Assembly (NCBI GenBank): GCA_014163555.1
Contig: JACJGO010000020.1
Span: 1-64,000, forward strand
DNA length: 64,000 bases
DNA from: Flavisolibacter longurius
Lineage (GTDB): Bacteria > Bacteroidota > Bacteroidia > Chitinophagales > Chitinophagaceae
Reading direction: 5' to 3'
Positions within the stretch are counted from its first letter, which is position 1; the number at the start of each line of letters is the position of its first letter. The translations under genes and the position numbers were made by a program. The notes under the pieces are model-generated. The model did not search any database and was not told where the DNA came from. It saw only the letters and a list, made by a program, of their open reading frames with translations. Positions 49,649 to 58,630 of this stretch are shown here, in pieces.

Positions 49649-52552
49649 ATGAAGAAGTTTGTATTTGTTGTTACCTGTCTCTTGCTTTATGGTTCTTTTG
49701 TTCAGTATAGCCGTCGTTCGCCTGCCGATGAATGGGTAGATGATGTATTCAAATCGCTTTCGAAAGAAGAGAAGATCGCCCAGCTGATGGTGATTCGTGC
49801 CCATAGCAACCTGGGGCCAGACCATGTGCAGAAAGTCAGCGAACTGATTCAGAAATACAATGTAGGCTCTCTTTGTTTTTTCCAGGGCGGACCGGTGAGG
49901 CAGGCCAATCTTACCAACTATTATCAATCCATTGCCAAAACGCCCTTGCTGGTGACCATTGATGGAGAATGGGGTCTGGGCATGCGTCTCGATAGTGTCA
50001 CCAAATATCCCTACCAATTAACACTGGGTGCTCTTTCCAATGAAAAATTGGTATACGATATGGGTATCGCTGTTGGCGAACAGATGAAACGGATAGGCGT
50101 ACACGTAAATTATGCGCCGGTAGTAGACATCAACAACAATCCTGCAAACCCGGTGATTGGTTATCGCTCCTTTGGCGAAGACAAGGGAAAAGTGGCTAAC
50201 CTGGGTGTGGCCTATGCCAAAGGCATGCAGGATGCGGGCATTATGGCCTGCGCCAAACATTTTCCCGGCCATGGCGATGTGGCGGTGGACTCCCATTACG
50301 ACCTGCCGGTGATCAACAAAAGCAAGGAAAGCCTGGATACCCTGGAGCTTTATCCCTTTAAAAAATTATTTGAAGCCGGCGTGGGCAGCGCCATGATTGC
50401 TCACCTTGCCATTCCGGCCATTGATAACCGCACCAACCGGCCTACTTCGCTTTCTGTTTATAATGTAACAAATCTCCTGCGTGAGGAAATGGGTTACGAT
50501 GGCCTGACCTTTACCGATGCGCTGGAGATGAAAGGTGTTGCCAAATTTTTTGGCGGTGGTGAAGCGGCTGTGGAAGCACTGATCGCCGGTAACGACATGC
50601 TTTGCCTGCCCGAAAGTGTGCCGGCCACCATCGATGCAGTAAAAAAAGCCATCAAGGAAAAGCGCTTAAGCTGGGATGATATCGATAAAAAAGTACGCCG
50701 TGTGCTGCACGCCAAGTATAGTCTTGGATTGAACAAACCGCAGGTTATCGATACTACTAACCTGCTGGATGACCTGAACAAAAACACCGAAAGCATTCGC
50801 CAGAAAGTAGCCGCCAATGTGATTACGGTGATGCGTAACACAGCGGGCCTGCTGCCGTTTGTGGCTGGCGAACGCACTGCCTATGTTGGCCTGGGTACAA
50901 CAATGCTCAACACCTTTGGCAATCGCCTGGCAACCGATTTCAAGGCTGATACATTTTTGCTGGATTATAAGGCAAACGCCGATCAAGCCAATATCATTGT
51001 GAATGCGATTAAGGGCAATTATGACAGGGTGGTGATTGGCCTTCATAATTATGCTCCCCGTCCTGCCAACAACTACGGCATTTCAAAGGCAGCCATAGAT
51101 CTTATCAATAACCTGCAGGATCAAAATGCACTGACCTTTGTGTTTGGGAATGTTTATGCTGCGCAAAACTTCTGCAATGCCACAACACTGGTAGCGATGT
51201 ATGAAGATGATGCTGCTTTTCATAACGCTGCTGCCGACTTTTTACAAGGTGGATTGGCTGCAAAAGGTACGCTGCCGGTAACGGTTTGCGATGTACGGTA
51301 TGGCACCGGCATTGCGCTGAATACATTTATGCCGGTGGGTGATTCACCTGAGTGGAAACCGGTTGATGCTATTGTAGAAGAAGGCCTCGTAAAAAAGGCA
51401 TATCCCGGTGCCGTGGTGCTGGCTGTGCAGAATGGTGTGATCAAATACCACAAAGCCTTTGGCCGGTATGAATTCGATTCTACCTCGAAACCCGTTTCCC
51501 TGGAAAGCATTTATGACCTGGCTTCGGTAACTAAAATTTCAGCGACTACAGTTGCTTTGATGAAGTTGTATGAAGAAGGAAAGCTTGACCTCCACAAAAC
51601 GCTGGGCGATTACCTTCCCATCACAGTTGGTACCGATAAAGCACAGCTGCTGATCAAGGATGTGTTGTTGCACCGTGCGGGTCTCAATCCGTATATTTCT
51701 TTTTATCGCGAAACAATTGACCAGGCAACCGGTGCACCTTCCAATGCCATTTACCGGTCCGCTGCCGATACACTGTATTCTATTCCGGTTGCCAACAATG
51801 TTTGGTTGCGCCGCGACTGGAACGACACCATGATGAAACGCATTGTAGACAGCAAACTGGGGCCACACGGCAAGTATGTTTACAGCGACAACGATTTTAT
51901 TCTCCTTGGAAAGGTGATTGAAGCTATCTCAGGGCTGACGTTGGACCAATACCTCCAGAAAACATTTTACCGTCCGATGGGCATGGCCACCACTTCCTTC
52001 CAACCCTGGAAGCGGTTTGTACAGGCAGGTATTGTTCCTACCGAAAATGAAAAATATTTCCGCCGGCAAATGCTGCAGGGATATGTGCACGATGAAGGTG
52101 CAGCCATGTTTGGCGGTATCTCAGGGCACGCAGGCTTGTTCTCCAATGCCTACGATCTTTCGATGCTGTACCAGATGCTCCTGAACGGCGGCACGTTTAA
52201 CGGTGATCGGTACCTGCAACCGGAAACCATCAAATTATTTACAGCCTATGGCGCTAACGACAGTCGCAGGGGGCTGGGTTTTGATAAGCCCGAAAAAGAT
52301 AACGCCTCCCGTAAAGAGCCGTATCCTTCTGCCCTGGCTTCATCGGAAACCTTTGGGCATACCGGTTTTACCGGTACCTGTGTTTGGGTAGATCCCAAAG
52401 CTGATCTGGTGTATATATTCCTTTCGAACCGGGTGTACAACACACGGGCAAACAACTTGCTGGGACAGTTGAATATTCGCGGCCGCATACAGGACGCCAT
52501 CTACAAAGCGCTGGAAGAAGAGCAGAAAATAAAAATGACGGCGAAGTTTTAA
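49649..52552 (+). CDS. GH3 glycoside hydrolase fused to beta-lactamase-family serine hydrolase
   Basis: Exported 967-residue protein with a short N-terminal signal segment. Residues about 30-360 form a GH3 beta-N-acetylglucosaminidase-like domain with KHFPGHGDVAVDSHYDLP (about 203-220). A GH3 C-terminal domain follows. Residues about 560-960 form a class C beta-lactamase-type domain with SVTK (Ser626, Lys629) and a YSDND motif (about 750). Known in Bacteroidota; probably acts on peptidoglycan or its fragments. It ends in a bidirectional terminator. Confidence 0.92.
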   Translation: MKKFVFVVTCLLLYGSFVQYSRRSPADEWVDDVFKSLSKEEKIAQLMVIRAHSNLGPDHVQKVSELIQKYNVGSLCFFQGGPVRQANLTNYYQSIAKTPLLVTIDGEWGLGMRLDSVTKYPYQLTLGALSNEKLVYDMGIAVGEQMKRIGVHVNYAPVVDINNNPANPVIGYRSFGEDKGKVANLGVAYAKGMQDAGIMACAKHFPGHGDVAVDSHYDLPVINKSKESLDTLELYPFKKLFEAGVGSAMIAHLAIPAIDNRTNRPTSLSVYNVTNLLREEMGYDGLTFTDALEMKGVAKFFGGGEAAVEALIAGNDMLCLPESVPATIDAVKKAIKEKRLSWDDIDKKVRRVLHAKYSLGLNKPQVIDTTNLLDDLNKNTESIRQKVAANVITVMRNTAGLLPFVAGERTAYVGLGTTMLNTFGNRLATDFKADTFLLDYKANADQANIIVNAIKGNYDRVVIGLHNYAPRPANNYGISKAAIDLINNLQDQNALTFVFGNVYAAQNFCNATTLVAMYEDDAAFHNAAADFLQGGLAAKGTLPVTVCDVRYGTGIALNTFMPVGDSPEWKPVDAIVEEGLVKKAYPGAVVLAVQNGVIKYHKAFGRYEFDSTSKPVSLESIYDLASVTKISATTVALMKLYEEGKLDLHKTLGDYLPITVGTDKAQLLIKDVLLHRAGLNPYISFYRETIDQATGAPSNAIYRSAADTLYSIPVANNVWLRRDWNDTMMKRIVDSKLGPHGKYVYSDNDFILLGKVIEAISGLTLDQYLQKTFYRPMGMATTSFQPWKRFVQAGIVPTENEKYFRRQMLQGYVHDEGAAMFGGISGHAGLFSNAYDLSMLYQMLLNGGTFNGDRYLQPETIKLFTAYGANDSRRGLGFDKPEKDNASRKEPYPSALASSETFGHTGFTGTCVWVDPKADLVYIFLSNRVYNTRANNLLGQLNIRGRIQDAIYKALEEEQKIKMTAKF

Positions 52553-52578
52553 GCGTTTTCTGGATATAAGAATAGTGA

Positions 52579-52610
52579 CGAAAAAAGTGGCCCGAGAGCC
52601 ACTTTTTTCG
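52579..52610. terminator. Bidirectional terminator
   Basis: A 13-bp perfect stem CGAAAAAAGTGGC with its complement, 6-nt loop, for the convergent GH3 and ricT genes. Confidence 0.9.
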
Positions 52611-52632
52611 TTTATCAACCGTTCAAATTAAT

Positions 52633-54096
52633 TTACTCCGCCGGCTTTTGATTGTCTTTGTTACCACCATGCTGCGGACGCTGTTGCTGCTGGCCACCTT
52701 CCGGCCGCTGTTGGGGTCTTCCGCCTTGTGGACGCTGCCCGCCGCCTTGCGGCTTTTGCTGGTTCTGGCCACTGTTGCTGCGTTGCTGCACATTACCGGG
52801 CTTTGGTTGTTGTCCGCCTGGTTGTTGCCGCTGCTGCTGCCCACCGCCCTGCTGTTGCCGTTGTGGGGGTTGCGTTTGGCCCGGTCCTTTTTTCTGAACG
52901 GGAAGATTGTTTGGTTTTCCTCCCTGCGTATTGCCGGGTGCCGGTAGCTTGTTCCCTCTCGACTGCTGGCCCTGGCGCTGTTCACGGCCTTTGTCGCGGC
53001 GTTTTTTGTCGGCTTTCTCCAGGCTCCGTAAGCTGATATGGCCCACCACATCCACAAATTCCGGTTCCACTTCTTTCACCTTGCTGGATACCACTTCCAC
53101 CGCTTCCAGTTCATCCGGAACAGTTCCCTGCATATTCAGGGATTTAATTTTACGTACCCGTTCGATGGTAAGCGGGTATTGCTTGTTGCTTTGCGGCAGC
53201 ACATACCACATCAGGTTTTTAAAGATGTCCTTTTTGATAAGCGTAGCCGTACCCCTGGTTACCTGCAGCATATCAGCATTCTCCGGAAAGCCCTGTAAGG
53301 CATCGAGATAGGTATCCAGTTCGTAGTTCAAACAGCATTTCAGCCGGCCGCACTGTCCACTTAGTTTGGTTTGATTGATGGACAAATTCTGATAACGGGC
53401 TGCTGCCGTATTAACCGATTTAAAATCGGTCAGCCAGGTGGCGCAGCAAAGCTCACGGCCGCAGGAACCAATTCCACCCACTTTACCGCTTTCCTGGCGG
53501 GCACCAATTTGCCGCATTTCCACCTTTACGCGGAACTCAGAGGCGAAAATCTTGATCATTTCGCGGAAGTCCACCCGGTCGTCAGCAATGTAATAAAACG
53601 TTGCTTTTTTGCCGTCGGCCTGGAATTCCACCTCACTCATCTTCATGTTCAGATTCAGCTGCCGGGCAATGGCGCGGCTGCGAATGAGGGCTTCGGCTTC
53701 ACGGGCTTTGTTGGTGCGCCAAAGGTCCAGGTCACGGTCGGTGGCCCGGCGCAAAATCTTTTTCATTTCCGGCGCCATTTCGTTGACGCCGCGTTTTTTT
53801 AGCTGTAAGCGTACCAGTTCACCGGTCAGTGAAACTTCGCCCACATCAAAACCGCTGACACCTTCTACGGAGATCAGGTCTCCTTTTTCCAGTTGGTGCA
53901 GCATTGAATTGCGATAAAACTCTTTCCGGCTGCCTTGGCTAAAGCTGACCTCCACTACGCGGCAGGTATCAGCATCGTTAATTGGTAAATTGCGCAGCCA
54001 ATCGTATGTATTCATCCGGTTACAACCGCCGGTACTGCATCCGCCATTGCTTTTGCATCCATTGGGTTTACCCGTGCCACAAGAACCACATCCCAT
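52633..54096 (-). CDS. ricT: PSP1-domain protein RicT-like
   Basis: In Firmicutes RicT (YaaT) forms a complex involved in RNA processing and carries iron-sulfur-type Cys residues. 487 residues: a Cys-rich start (C3, C6, C14, C20, C25), PSP1 domain (about 60-280) with GSCGRELCCATWL (about 206-218) and GQCGRLKCCLNYE (about 242-254), then a low-complexity Gln/Pro/Gly-rich tail (about 360-487). The preceding gene on this strand is holB, the same neighbour as in Firmicutes. The tail is expected to be disordered. Confidence 0.88.
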   Translation of the reverse strand: MGCGSCGTGKPNGCKSNGGCSTGGCNRMNTYDWLRNLPINDADTCRVVEVSFSQGSRKEFYRNSMLHQLEKGDLISVEGVSGFDVGEVSLTGELVRLQLKKRGVNEMAPEMKKILRRATDRDLDLWRTNKAREAEALIRSRAIARQLNLNMKMSEVEFQADGKKATFYYIADDRVDFREMIKIFASEFRVKVEMRQIGARQESGKVGGIGSCGRELCCATWLTDFKSVNTAAARYQNLSINQTKLSGQCGRLKCCLNYELDTYLDALQGFPENADMLQVTRGTATLIKKDIFKNLMWYVLPQSNKQYPLTIERVRKIKSLNMQGTVPDELEAVEVVSSKVKEVEPEFVDVVGHISLRSLEKADKKRRDKGREQRQGQQSRGNKLPAPGNTQGGKPNNLPVQKKGPGQTQPPQRQQQGGGQQQRQQPGGQQPKPGNVQQRSNSGQNQQKPQGGGQRPQGGRPQQRPEGGQQQQRPQHGGNKDNQKPAE

Positions 54097-54156
54097 GCTA
54101 TCTCTAAAATTTATTCAGTTAATAATAGAGGTAATGGGCAGAAAGGAGAAGGGAAA

Positions 54157-54312
54157 GTCAGGGTAAGTCAAAAGTCAAAAGGTACCGTTCAAAACCTTTG
54201 GAACATACGCTTTTCATATAGGTTTACAGGCGAAACAAACAACACCCGTTTCAGTAAAATGCCATTGCACCAGGGTGCTGCTTTTTACGTTTTACTTTTG
54301 AGTTTTACTTAT
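54157..54312. repeat. Word-type inverted repeat in the ricT/holB gap
   Basis: The left words GTAAGTCAAAAGTCAAAAGG (54164-54183) are loosely complementary to the right words TTTTTACGTTTTACTTTTGA (54283-54302). The vocabulary is like that at 10868-10917. Between the arms nothing else is recognised. Arms are weaker than elsewhere. Confidence 0.5.
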
Positions 54313-54402
54313 TTATACTGAGTATAGAATAACTTTCAATTCCTTCTTCACAATGCCGATAACCTCGGATATATATTGATCCTCTTTCGAGGGAATAAGC
54401 AA
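54313..54402 (-). other. Short open frame, possible gene remnant
   Basis: A 29-codon frame (TTG at 54402, sense reading about LLIPSKEDQYISEVIGIVKK) runs from within the gap after holB and ends at 54313. It continues upstream as an open frame across the holB stop region. Its regular hydrophobic pattern looks like real protein, but no start or family is recognised. Confidence 0.25.
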
Positions 54403-54440
54403 ATATAATTTTTTTAGGTTAGCGACATCAAATTGGTTTC

Positions 54441-55661
54441 TTAGACCGAAACCACCACCCCGTTTTTAACAATGTGGAAGAGCTTGATGGTCAGTGCATG
54501 AAAGAGGATTTTGGCGTTGGCATTGCGTTCAATGTAGTAGGAGGCTTTGTCCAGTTCTTCGGCAATGGCTTCTTTTTGCTCTACCGAAATCTGCTTGTTT
54601 AGTTTTAAAGCAAAATCCCGTTCGCCGGTGGACATGGCTTCCAGAAGGCTTTCCTGCAGCGTGCCGGAACTGATCTGAAGACGCAGCGCCTGTTCCAGCA
54701 GGTGAATAAAATAGCGCAGAAACTGTTTTTGCGCCTCGCGGCCCAGGCGGGCAAGTTCTTCAATCACTTTTACCTGTGCGGCCGGACCGGTACGTAAGAT
54801 GGCATTGAGCCATTCCCGCAGCAGGTTAAAATAATCTTCACCGGCATGCTGTAACAGTTGCAGCGCTTCGCGGTAGTTGCCCTCACAGGCATTGGCAATC
54901 AGCTTGGCCTGGTCGGGGCCAATGCCGGCTTTTGCGGCAAGCGTTGTTTGCACGTCTTCTGGCTGCAGGGCGGGAATCTTTACCAATTGGCAGCGGGAAA
55001 GAATGGTGTTGAGAATAGCGCCTTCATTTTCGGCCACCAAAATGAACAAGGTGTCTGCCGGCGGTTCTTCAATCAGCTTCAGCAGCTTGTTGCCTTCTTT
55101 TCCCAGGTACTCCGGCATCCAGAGTACCAGGATCTTGTACCCGCTTTCAAAGCTTTTAAGATTGAGTTTTCGGAGAATGTCATTGCATTCCTGTGCCGTA
55201 ATATTTCCCTGCTTGTTTTCGGCACCAATAAACTGCAGCCAGTCGTACACATTGCCATAAGGCAGTTGCTGGATAAATTCCCGCCATTCTGTGATGTAAT
55301 CGGTGCTCAAAGGAGGAGACCCTGCCTTTTTTGTTATCACTGGGTAGGAATAATGAATATCCGGGTGCACCATGCCGGCAGCCTTTTGAAAGGAGGCTTG
55401 TTTTTGCATCCAGGCATCCGCTTCTGCCGGAGTAGCTGGCAGCTTTACTTCTACCGGTTCGCCAAAAAGGGATGCTTCCGCAGAGGCACCGGAGGCAGTG
55501 GGCAGCAGGGAAACATAATTGGCAAAAGCAAATGCCAGCGGCAAAGCCCCGCTACCTTCTTTGCCTAAAAAAAGAAGGGCATGGCTGATGCGGTTGTGCC
55601 GGACCATTTCTACCAGGTGTTGCTTTACTTCCTGCTGACCAATAACATCGTTGAATAACAT
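54441..55661 (-). CDS. holB: DNA polymerase III subunit delta-prime-like protein
   Basis: Clamp-loader subunit. 406 residues. The N-terminal AAA+ domain starts MLFNDVIGQQEVKQHLVEMV and has RISHALLFLGKEGSGALPLA, where the Walker A Lys-Ser/Thr is missing, as is known for non-ATPase delta-prime subunits. The sensor region ILNTILSRCQLVKIPAL is present (SRC motif about 219-221). C-terminal helical domain. ricT follows downstream on the same strand. Confidence 0.92.
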   Translation of the reverse strand: MLFNDVIGQQEVKQHLVEMVRHNRISHALLFLGKEGSGALPLAFAFANYVSLLPTASGASAEASLFGEPVEVKLPATPAEADAWMQKQASFQKAAGMVHPDIHYSYPVITKKAGSPPLSTDYITEWREFIQQLPYGNVYDWLQFIGAENKQGNITAQECNDILRKLNLKSFESGYKILVLWMPEYLGKEGNKLLKLIEEPPADTLFILVAENEGAILNTILSRCQLVKIPALQPEDVQTTLAAKAGIGPDQAKLIANACEGNYREALQLLQHAGEDYFNLLREWLNAILRTGPAAQVKVIEELARLGREAQKQFLRYFIHLLEQALRLQISSGTLQESLLEAMSTGERDFALKLNKQISVEQKEAIAEELDKASYYIERNANAKILFHALTIKLFHIVKNGVVVSV

Positions 55662-55709
55662 CGTCTGAACCGGGATTTATAGGATTTGTAGGATGCTTGA
55701 AATTAAAGA

Positions 55710-55737
55710 AGGCCGTCCGCCAACTGGCGGACGGCCT
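55710..55737 (-). terminator. Terminator after the glutathione peroxidase gene
   Basis: A perfect 12-bp stem AGGCCGTCCGCC with its complement and loop of 4, followed on the minus strand by T-rich sequence. It is flanked by a pair of words (GGATTTATAGGATTTGTAGG at about 55675-55694 and complementary words at 55741-55768). Confidence 0.8.
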
Positions 55738-55787
55738 CAAATATCCTGATAAATCCATTACATCCCACCTATCGGGGTTTAGACAAT

Positions 55788-56309
55788 TTAATTCAGGTGA
55801 ACCGTGATTTCTTCGCTCAGCGGGCTCACTTTGCTTGGAAATACTTTTACCAGTTTACCTTTTTCATCCACCAGGAACTTAGTGAAATTCCATTTTACCA
55901 CCGGGTCGGGAGTGCCCATTTTTTTGGCTTCCGCCGTCAGGTATTTGAAAAGTTCATGGGCATCGTCGCCTGTCACCGAAACTTTTTCCGCCATCGGGAA
56001 GGTAACGCCGTAATTTTTTTTGCAGAAAGCACCGATTTCTTCATTGCTACCGGGCTCCTGATCATTAAAATTATTGGCCGGGAAACCAACGATCACCAGT
56101 TTGTTCTGGTACTTTTCATAAAGCTTTTGCAGGTCGGCATATTGTGGCGTGTATCCGCATTTGGATGCTGTATTTACCACCAGCACTTTTTTGCCTTTAA
56201 ACTTTGCGAAATCGATTTCCTTCCCGTCAAGACCAGTCACTTTAAAATCATAAAAGGAAGCACCTGATAGCATAATCGAAAGAATTGAAGCGAGAATAAG
56301 GGTTTTCAT
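55788..56309 (-). CDS. Glutathione-peroxidase-family thiol peroxidase
   Basis: 173 residues with an N-terminal signal segment (about 1-18). The peroxidatic Cys51 lies in NTASKCGYTPQY (other bacterial members also use Cys, not selenocysteine). Further motifs: VGFPANNFNDQEPG (about 75-88) and VVKWNFTKFLV (about 137-147, with the catalytic Trp-Asn). Such bacterial enzymes mostly use thioredoxin, which is inference here. Confidence 0.93.
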   Translation of the reverse strand: MKTLILASILSIMLSGASFYDFKVTGLDGKEIDFAKFKGKKVLVVNTASKCGYTPQYADLQKLYEKYQNKLVIVGFPANNFNDQEPGSNEEIGAFCKKNYGVTFPMAEKVSVTGDDAHELFKYLTAEAKKMGTPDPVVKWNFTKFLVDEKGKLVKVFPSKVSPLSEEITVHLN

Positions 56310-56392
56310 GAAATAAATTTTTATTCGTTAGCTGTATAACAGTATAAAGATAAGTTGGTTGAATGGTGGACGAATTCAAATCTTTTTTAAAA

Positions 56393-57799
56393 TTAAGGCC
56401 GCCATTCGTATGCACCCAGGTCCGGGGCCGATCCGGCAGGCCGGGGTTTCCCGTCAAGATCCCATTGCACACCGGCAGCGGTGCCGGCATTGATGGCGGG
56501 TGATCCTTCTTTGGGCCGGAAATTATAAAAACGTTCTGCCGTGTTGATGCTGTCAAAAAGCGGTTCGCCGGTGACGGCGCCATTGATGGTGGCACCTGCC
56601 GGAGCCGTTTGCATCCGCCATAAGACGTTATCAAAAAGTACGGAATAGCTGGTGTTTCCCTGCTTTAGCGTCACCACTTCATCCTTGACAAACCCATTTT
56701 CTTCACCCCAGAAAATACAGTTGCGGAAGGTAGCGGAAAGATCGTTTACGGTAATGCTATTGCTTTGGGTGATGAAATTTGTAAGCAGCAGCACCGGGTC
56801 TTTATGTTGCACAAAACTGTTGGAAAAAGAAGCAAAGGTGCAGTGCGTAAACTGGTAGTTGCCACCAAGTGCCAGAACGGTATTCTTGCTGCAATTGGAG
56901 ATAAGCAGGTTACGGGCCGTAATGCTGGTATTGATGCCCAGCAGGCCGGCATCGTACGCATTGTCAATGATGGTTTCGTTCAGCGTAAGCTTTGTGCCTG
57001 ATGTTGCGGGGTTGGTAACGACAATGCCCTGGTAAGCGTTTTTGATAATGGCATAGTTCAGCACATTGGATTTGCTGCTGCCGGTAAAAAACAGTCCGGG
57101 GTAAGAAGCTGGAAAATCGCGGTAAGGTAGATCCAGCCTGTCGCCGGTAAACACCACTCTTGTGCTGTCGTAATGTTCACCATTCACCTGCAACGAGCCG
57201 TGAACAACAAAGGGGGCATCGGCATGCATGTACACCTTACAGCCTTTGTTGATGATTAGGGATGCTGTGGTATCTACGGTAAGGCCGCCGAGGATCACAT
57301 ATGGCAGATCGTTGTTCCAGGTTTGCTGCCCGGTGATGGTATGGTTTCGTAAGAAGTGTGCATTCTTTCCAAAGGCTTCTAACTGTACCCAGTTGCTGTT
57401 GCCATTGTAAGAAATTTCAATACTGTCTCTTACTACAAAGGGCAGGTTTTGCGCTGTAGGATTGATGCTGACCGTAACAAAAACATAGATGCTGTCGTTG
57501 CCCGGCACTTCAACGTTGGCAATCTGCGGGCCCGGTACGCCGTCGGCATTGATGCGGAAAGGAGAGGAGCCGCCACCACCCAGCCGAACCGAAGAAAGGC
57601 GAACGCCGTCTTTGTTGTTGTTGATGATTTTTACTACCTGCGAAACCGAACCTGCCGTGGTAAACAACGTATCAAAATGAAGGGTATCTACGCTGGGCTG
57701 AAGCAGGGCACTGCTGTCAGACGTAAAGGATTCTTTCCGGCATGAAAAGAAAAAAAGGAGCAGTGCAGCCAGGCAGAGAAGGTTTTTCAACAGGTTCAT
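56393..57799 (-). CDS. Lipoprotein with right-handed beta-helix-like region
   Basis: 468 residues from ATG 57799. The N-terminal LAALLLFFFSC (Cys20) is a lipobox-like signal, so it is probably an outer-membrane lipoprotein. From about residue 170 there are repeating short beta segments (VVTNPATSGTKLTLNETIIDNAYDAGL and ISNCSKNTVLALGGNYQFTHCTFASF) characteristic of parallel beta-helix proteins. Near the end, LDGKPRPAGSAPDLGAYEWRP. Substrate or ligand unknown. The longer frame to 57835 overlaps comF. Confidence 0.82.
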   Translation of the reverse strand: MNLLKNLLCLAALLLFFFSCRKESFTSDSSALLQPSVDTLHFDTLFTTAGSVSQVVKIINNNKDGVRLSSVRLGGGGSSPFRINADGVPGPQIANVEVPGNDSIYVFVTVSINPTAQNLPFVVRDSIEISYNGNSNWVQLEAFGKNAHFLRNHTITGQQTWNNDLPYVILGGLTVDTTASLIINKGCKVYMHADAPFVVHGSLQVNGEHYDSTRVVFTGDRLDLPYRDFPASYPGLFFTGSSKSNVLNYAIIKNAYQGIVVTNPATSGTKLTLNETIIDNAYDAGLLGINTSITARNLLISNCSKNTVLALGGNYQFTHCTFASFSNSFVQHKDPVLLLTNFITQSNSITVNDLSATFRNCIFWGEENGFVKDEVVTLKQGNTSYSVLFDNVLWRMQTAPAGATINGAVTGEPLFDSINTAERFYNFRPKEGSPAINAGTAAGVQWDLDGKPRPAGSAPDLGAYEWRP

Positions 57800-57816
57800 A
57801 CGGGGATAAAAATACA

Positions 57817-58518
57817 TCAGTGACTCGAAAAACAAAGTGTGGCCACGCTCAGTTTTACATTGTCGGCTTGCAACAGCACCGCGCCGCAGGCTTCCAGCGT
57901 AGCGCCGGTTGTGATAACATCGTCCACCAACAGAAGGTGCTTTTGTTCAATGGCAGACGGATTTTTTAGCTCAAACCGTCCTTCCATATTCAGCCAGCGT
58001 TCTACACGGTTTTTCTTTGTCTGGCTCTCGGTATGTGTGGTTCTGATGACGGCATCCTGCAAAACCGGTTTTTGCAAAACAGAAGCTATGCCTTCGCATA
58101 AAACGGTTGCCTGGTTATACCCCCGCTTGCGTTCTTTGGCCGGAAACAAGGGAAGCGGGATTAAGGCATCCACATACCGAAACCGGTTGGAGGCAGTCAG
58201 TGCATGTCCCATCAGTCTTCCCAGGTAAAGTCCTACCTCTTTGTTGCCCCTGTATTTCAACTGGTGCATCAGGTGCTGCATCATTGATCCTTTGGTAAAA
58301 TAGTATTGTGCGGTAGCTGATGTAAGTGGCAACCGGCCCCAATAGATTTTTTCCACCGGATTGTTGGGATAAAGATGAAACTCGGTTTTGGGCAATGCGG
58401 CCAGGCAACGAAGGCAAAGATGATGATCGGCTTCCAGCACATCGGTTCCGCAGGTTTCACATACATGCGGAAACAGGAAGTGCAGCATTGATTCCTTTAT
58501 GGCGTTAAGCAGCAGCAT
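57817..58518 (-). CDS. comF: ComF-family phosphoribosyltransferase-like protein
   Basis: 233 residues. An N-terminal zinc site with CETC (C20, C23) and CLRC (C35, C38) is followed by a phosphoribosyltransferase domain with LLVDDVITTGATLEACG (about 192-208). ComF is needed for DNA uptake in competent bacteria, by an uncertain mechanism. Its start is separated from radA by a word-type repeat. Confidence 0.92.
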   Translation of the reverse strand: MLLLNAIKESMLHFLFPHVCETCGTDVLEADHHLCLRCLAALPKTEFHLYPNNPVEKIYWGRLPLTSATAQYYFTKGSMMQHLMHQLKYRGNKEVGLYLGRLMGHALTASNRFRYVDALIPLPLFPAKERKRGYNQATVLCEGIASVLQKPVLQDAVIRTTHTESQTKKNRVERWLNMEGRFELKNPSAIEQKHLLLVDDVITTGATLEACGAVLLQADNVKLSVATLCFSSH

Positions 58519-58522
58519 GGTT

Positions 58523-58630
58523 AATATGCGGATATGCAGATGTGCGAATCTGCGAATAATAGCTTCACTAATTTAATTGAATTTCTTCATCCGCACATCC
58601 CCAAATTCGCATATCCTCTTATCGCATCTC
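58523..58630. repeat. Word-type inverted repeat between radA and comF
   Basis: Left 58523-58557 (ATATGCGGATATGCAGATGTG and GCGAATCTGCGAAT) and right 58588-58630 (complement of GGATATGCGAATTTGGGGATG). The right arm starts at the TGA of radA. The whole gap between these two same-strand genes is the element. Confidence 0.75.

Noticed and set aside
52648-53311. Plus-strand frames opposite ricT
   Set aside because: Leu/Cys-rich frames created by the complementary strand of Gln/Gly/Pro-rich coding sequence.
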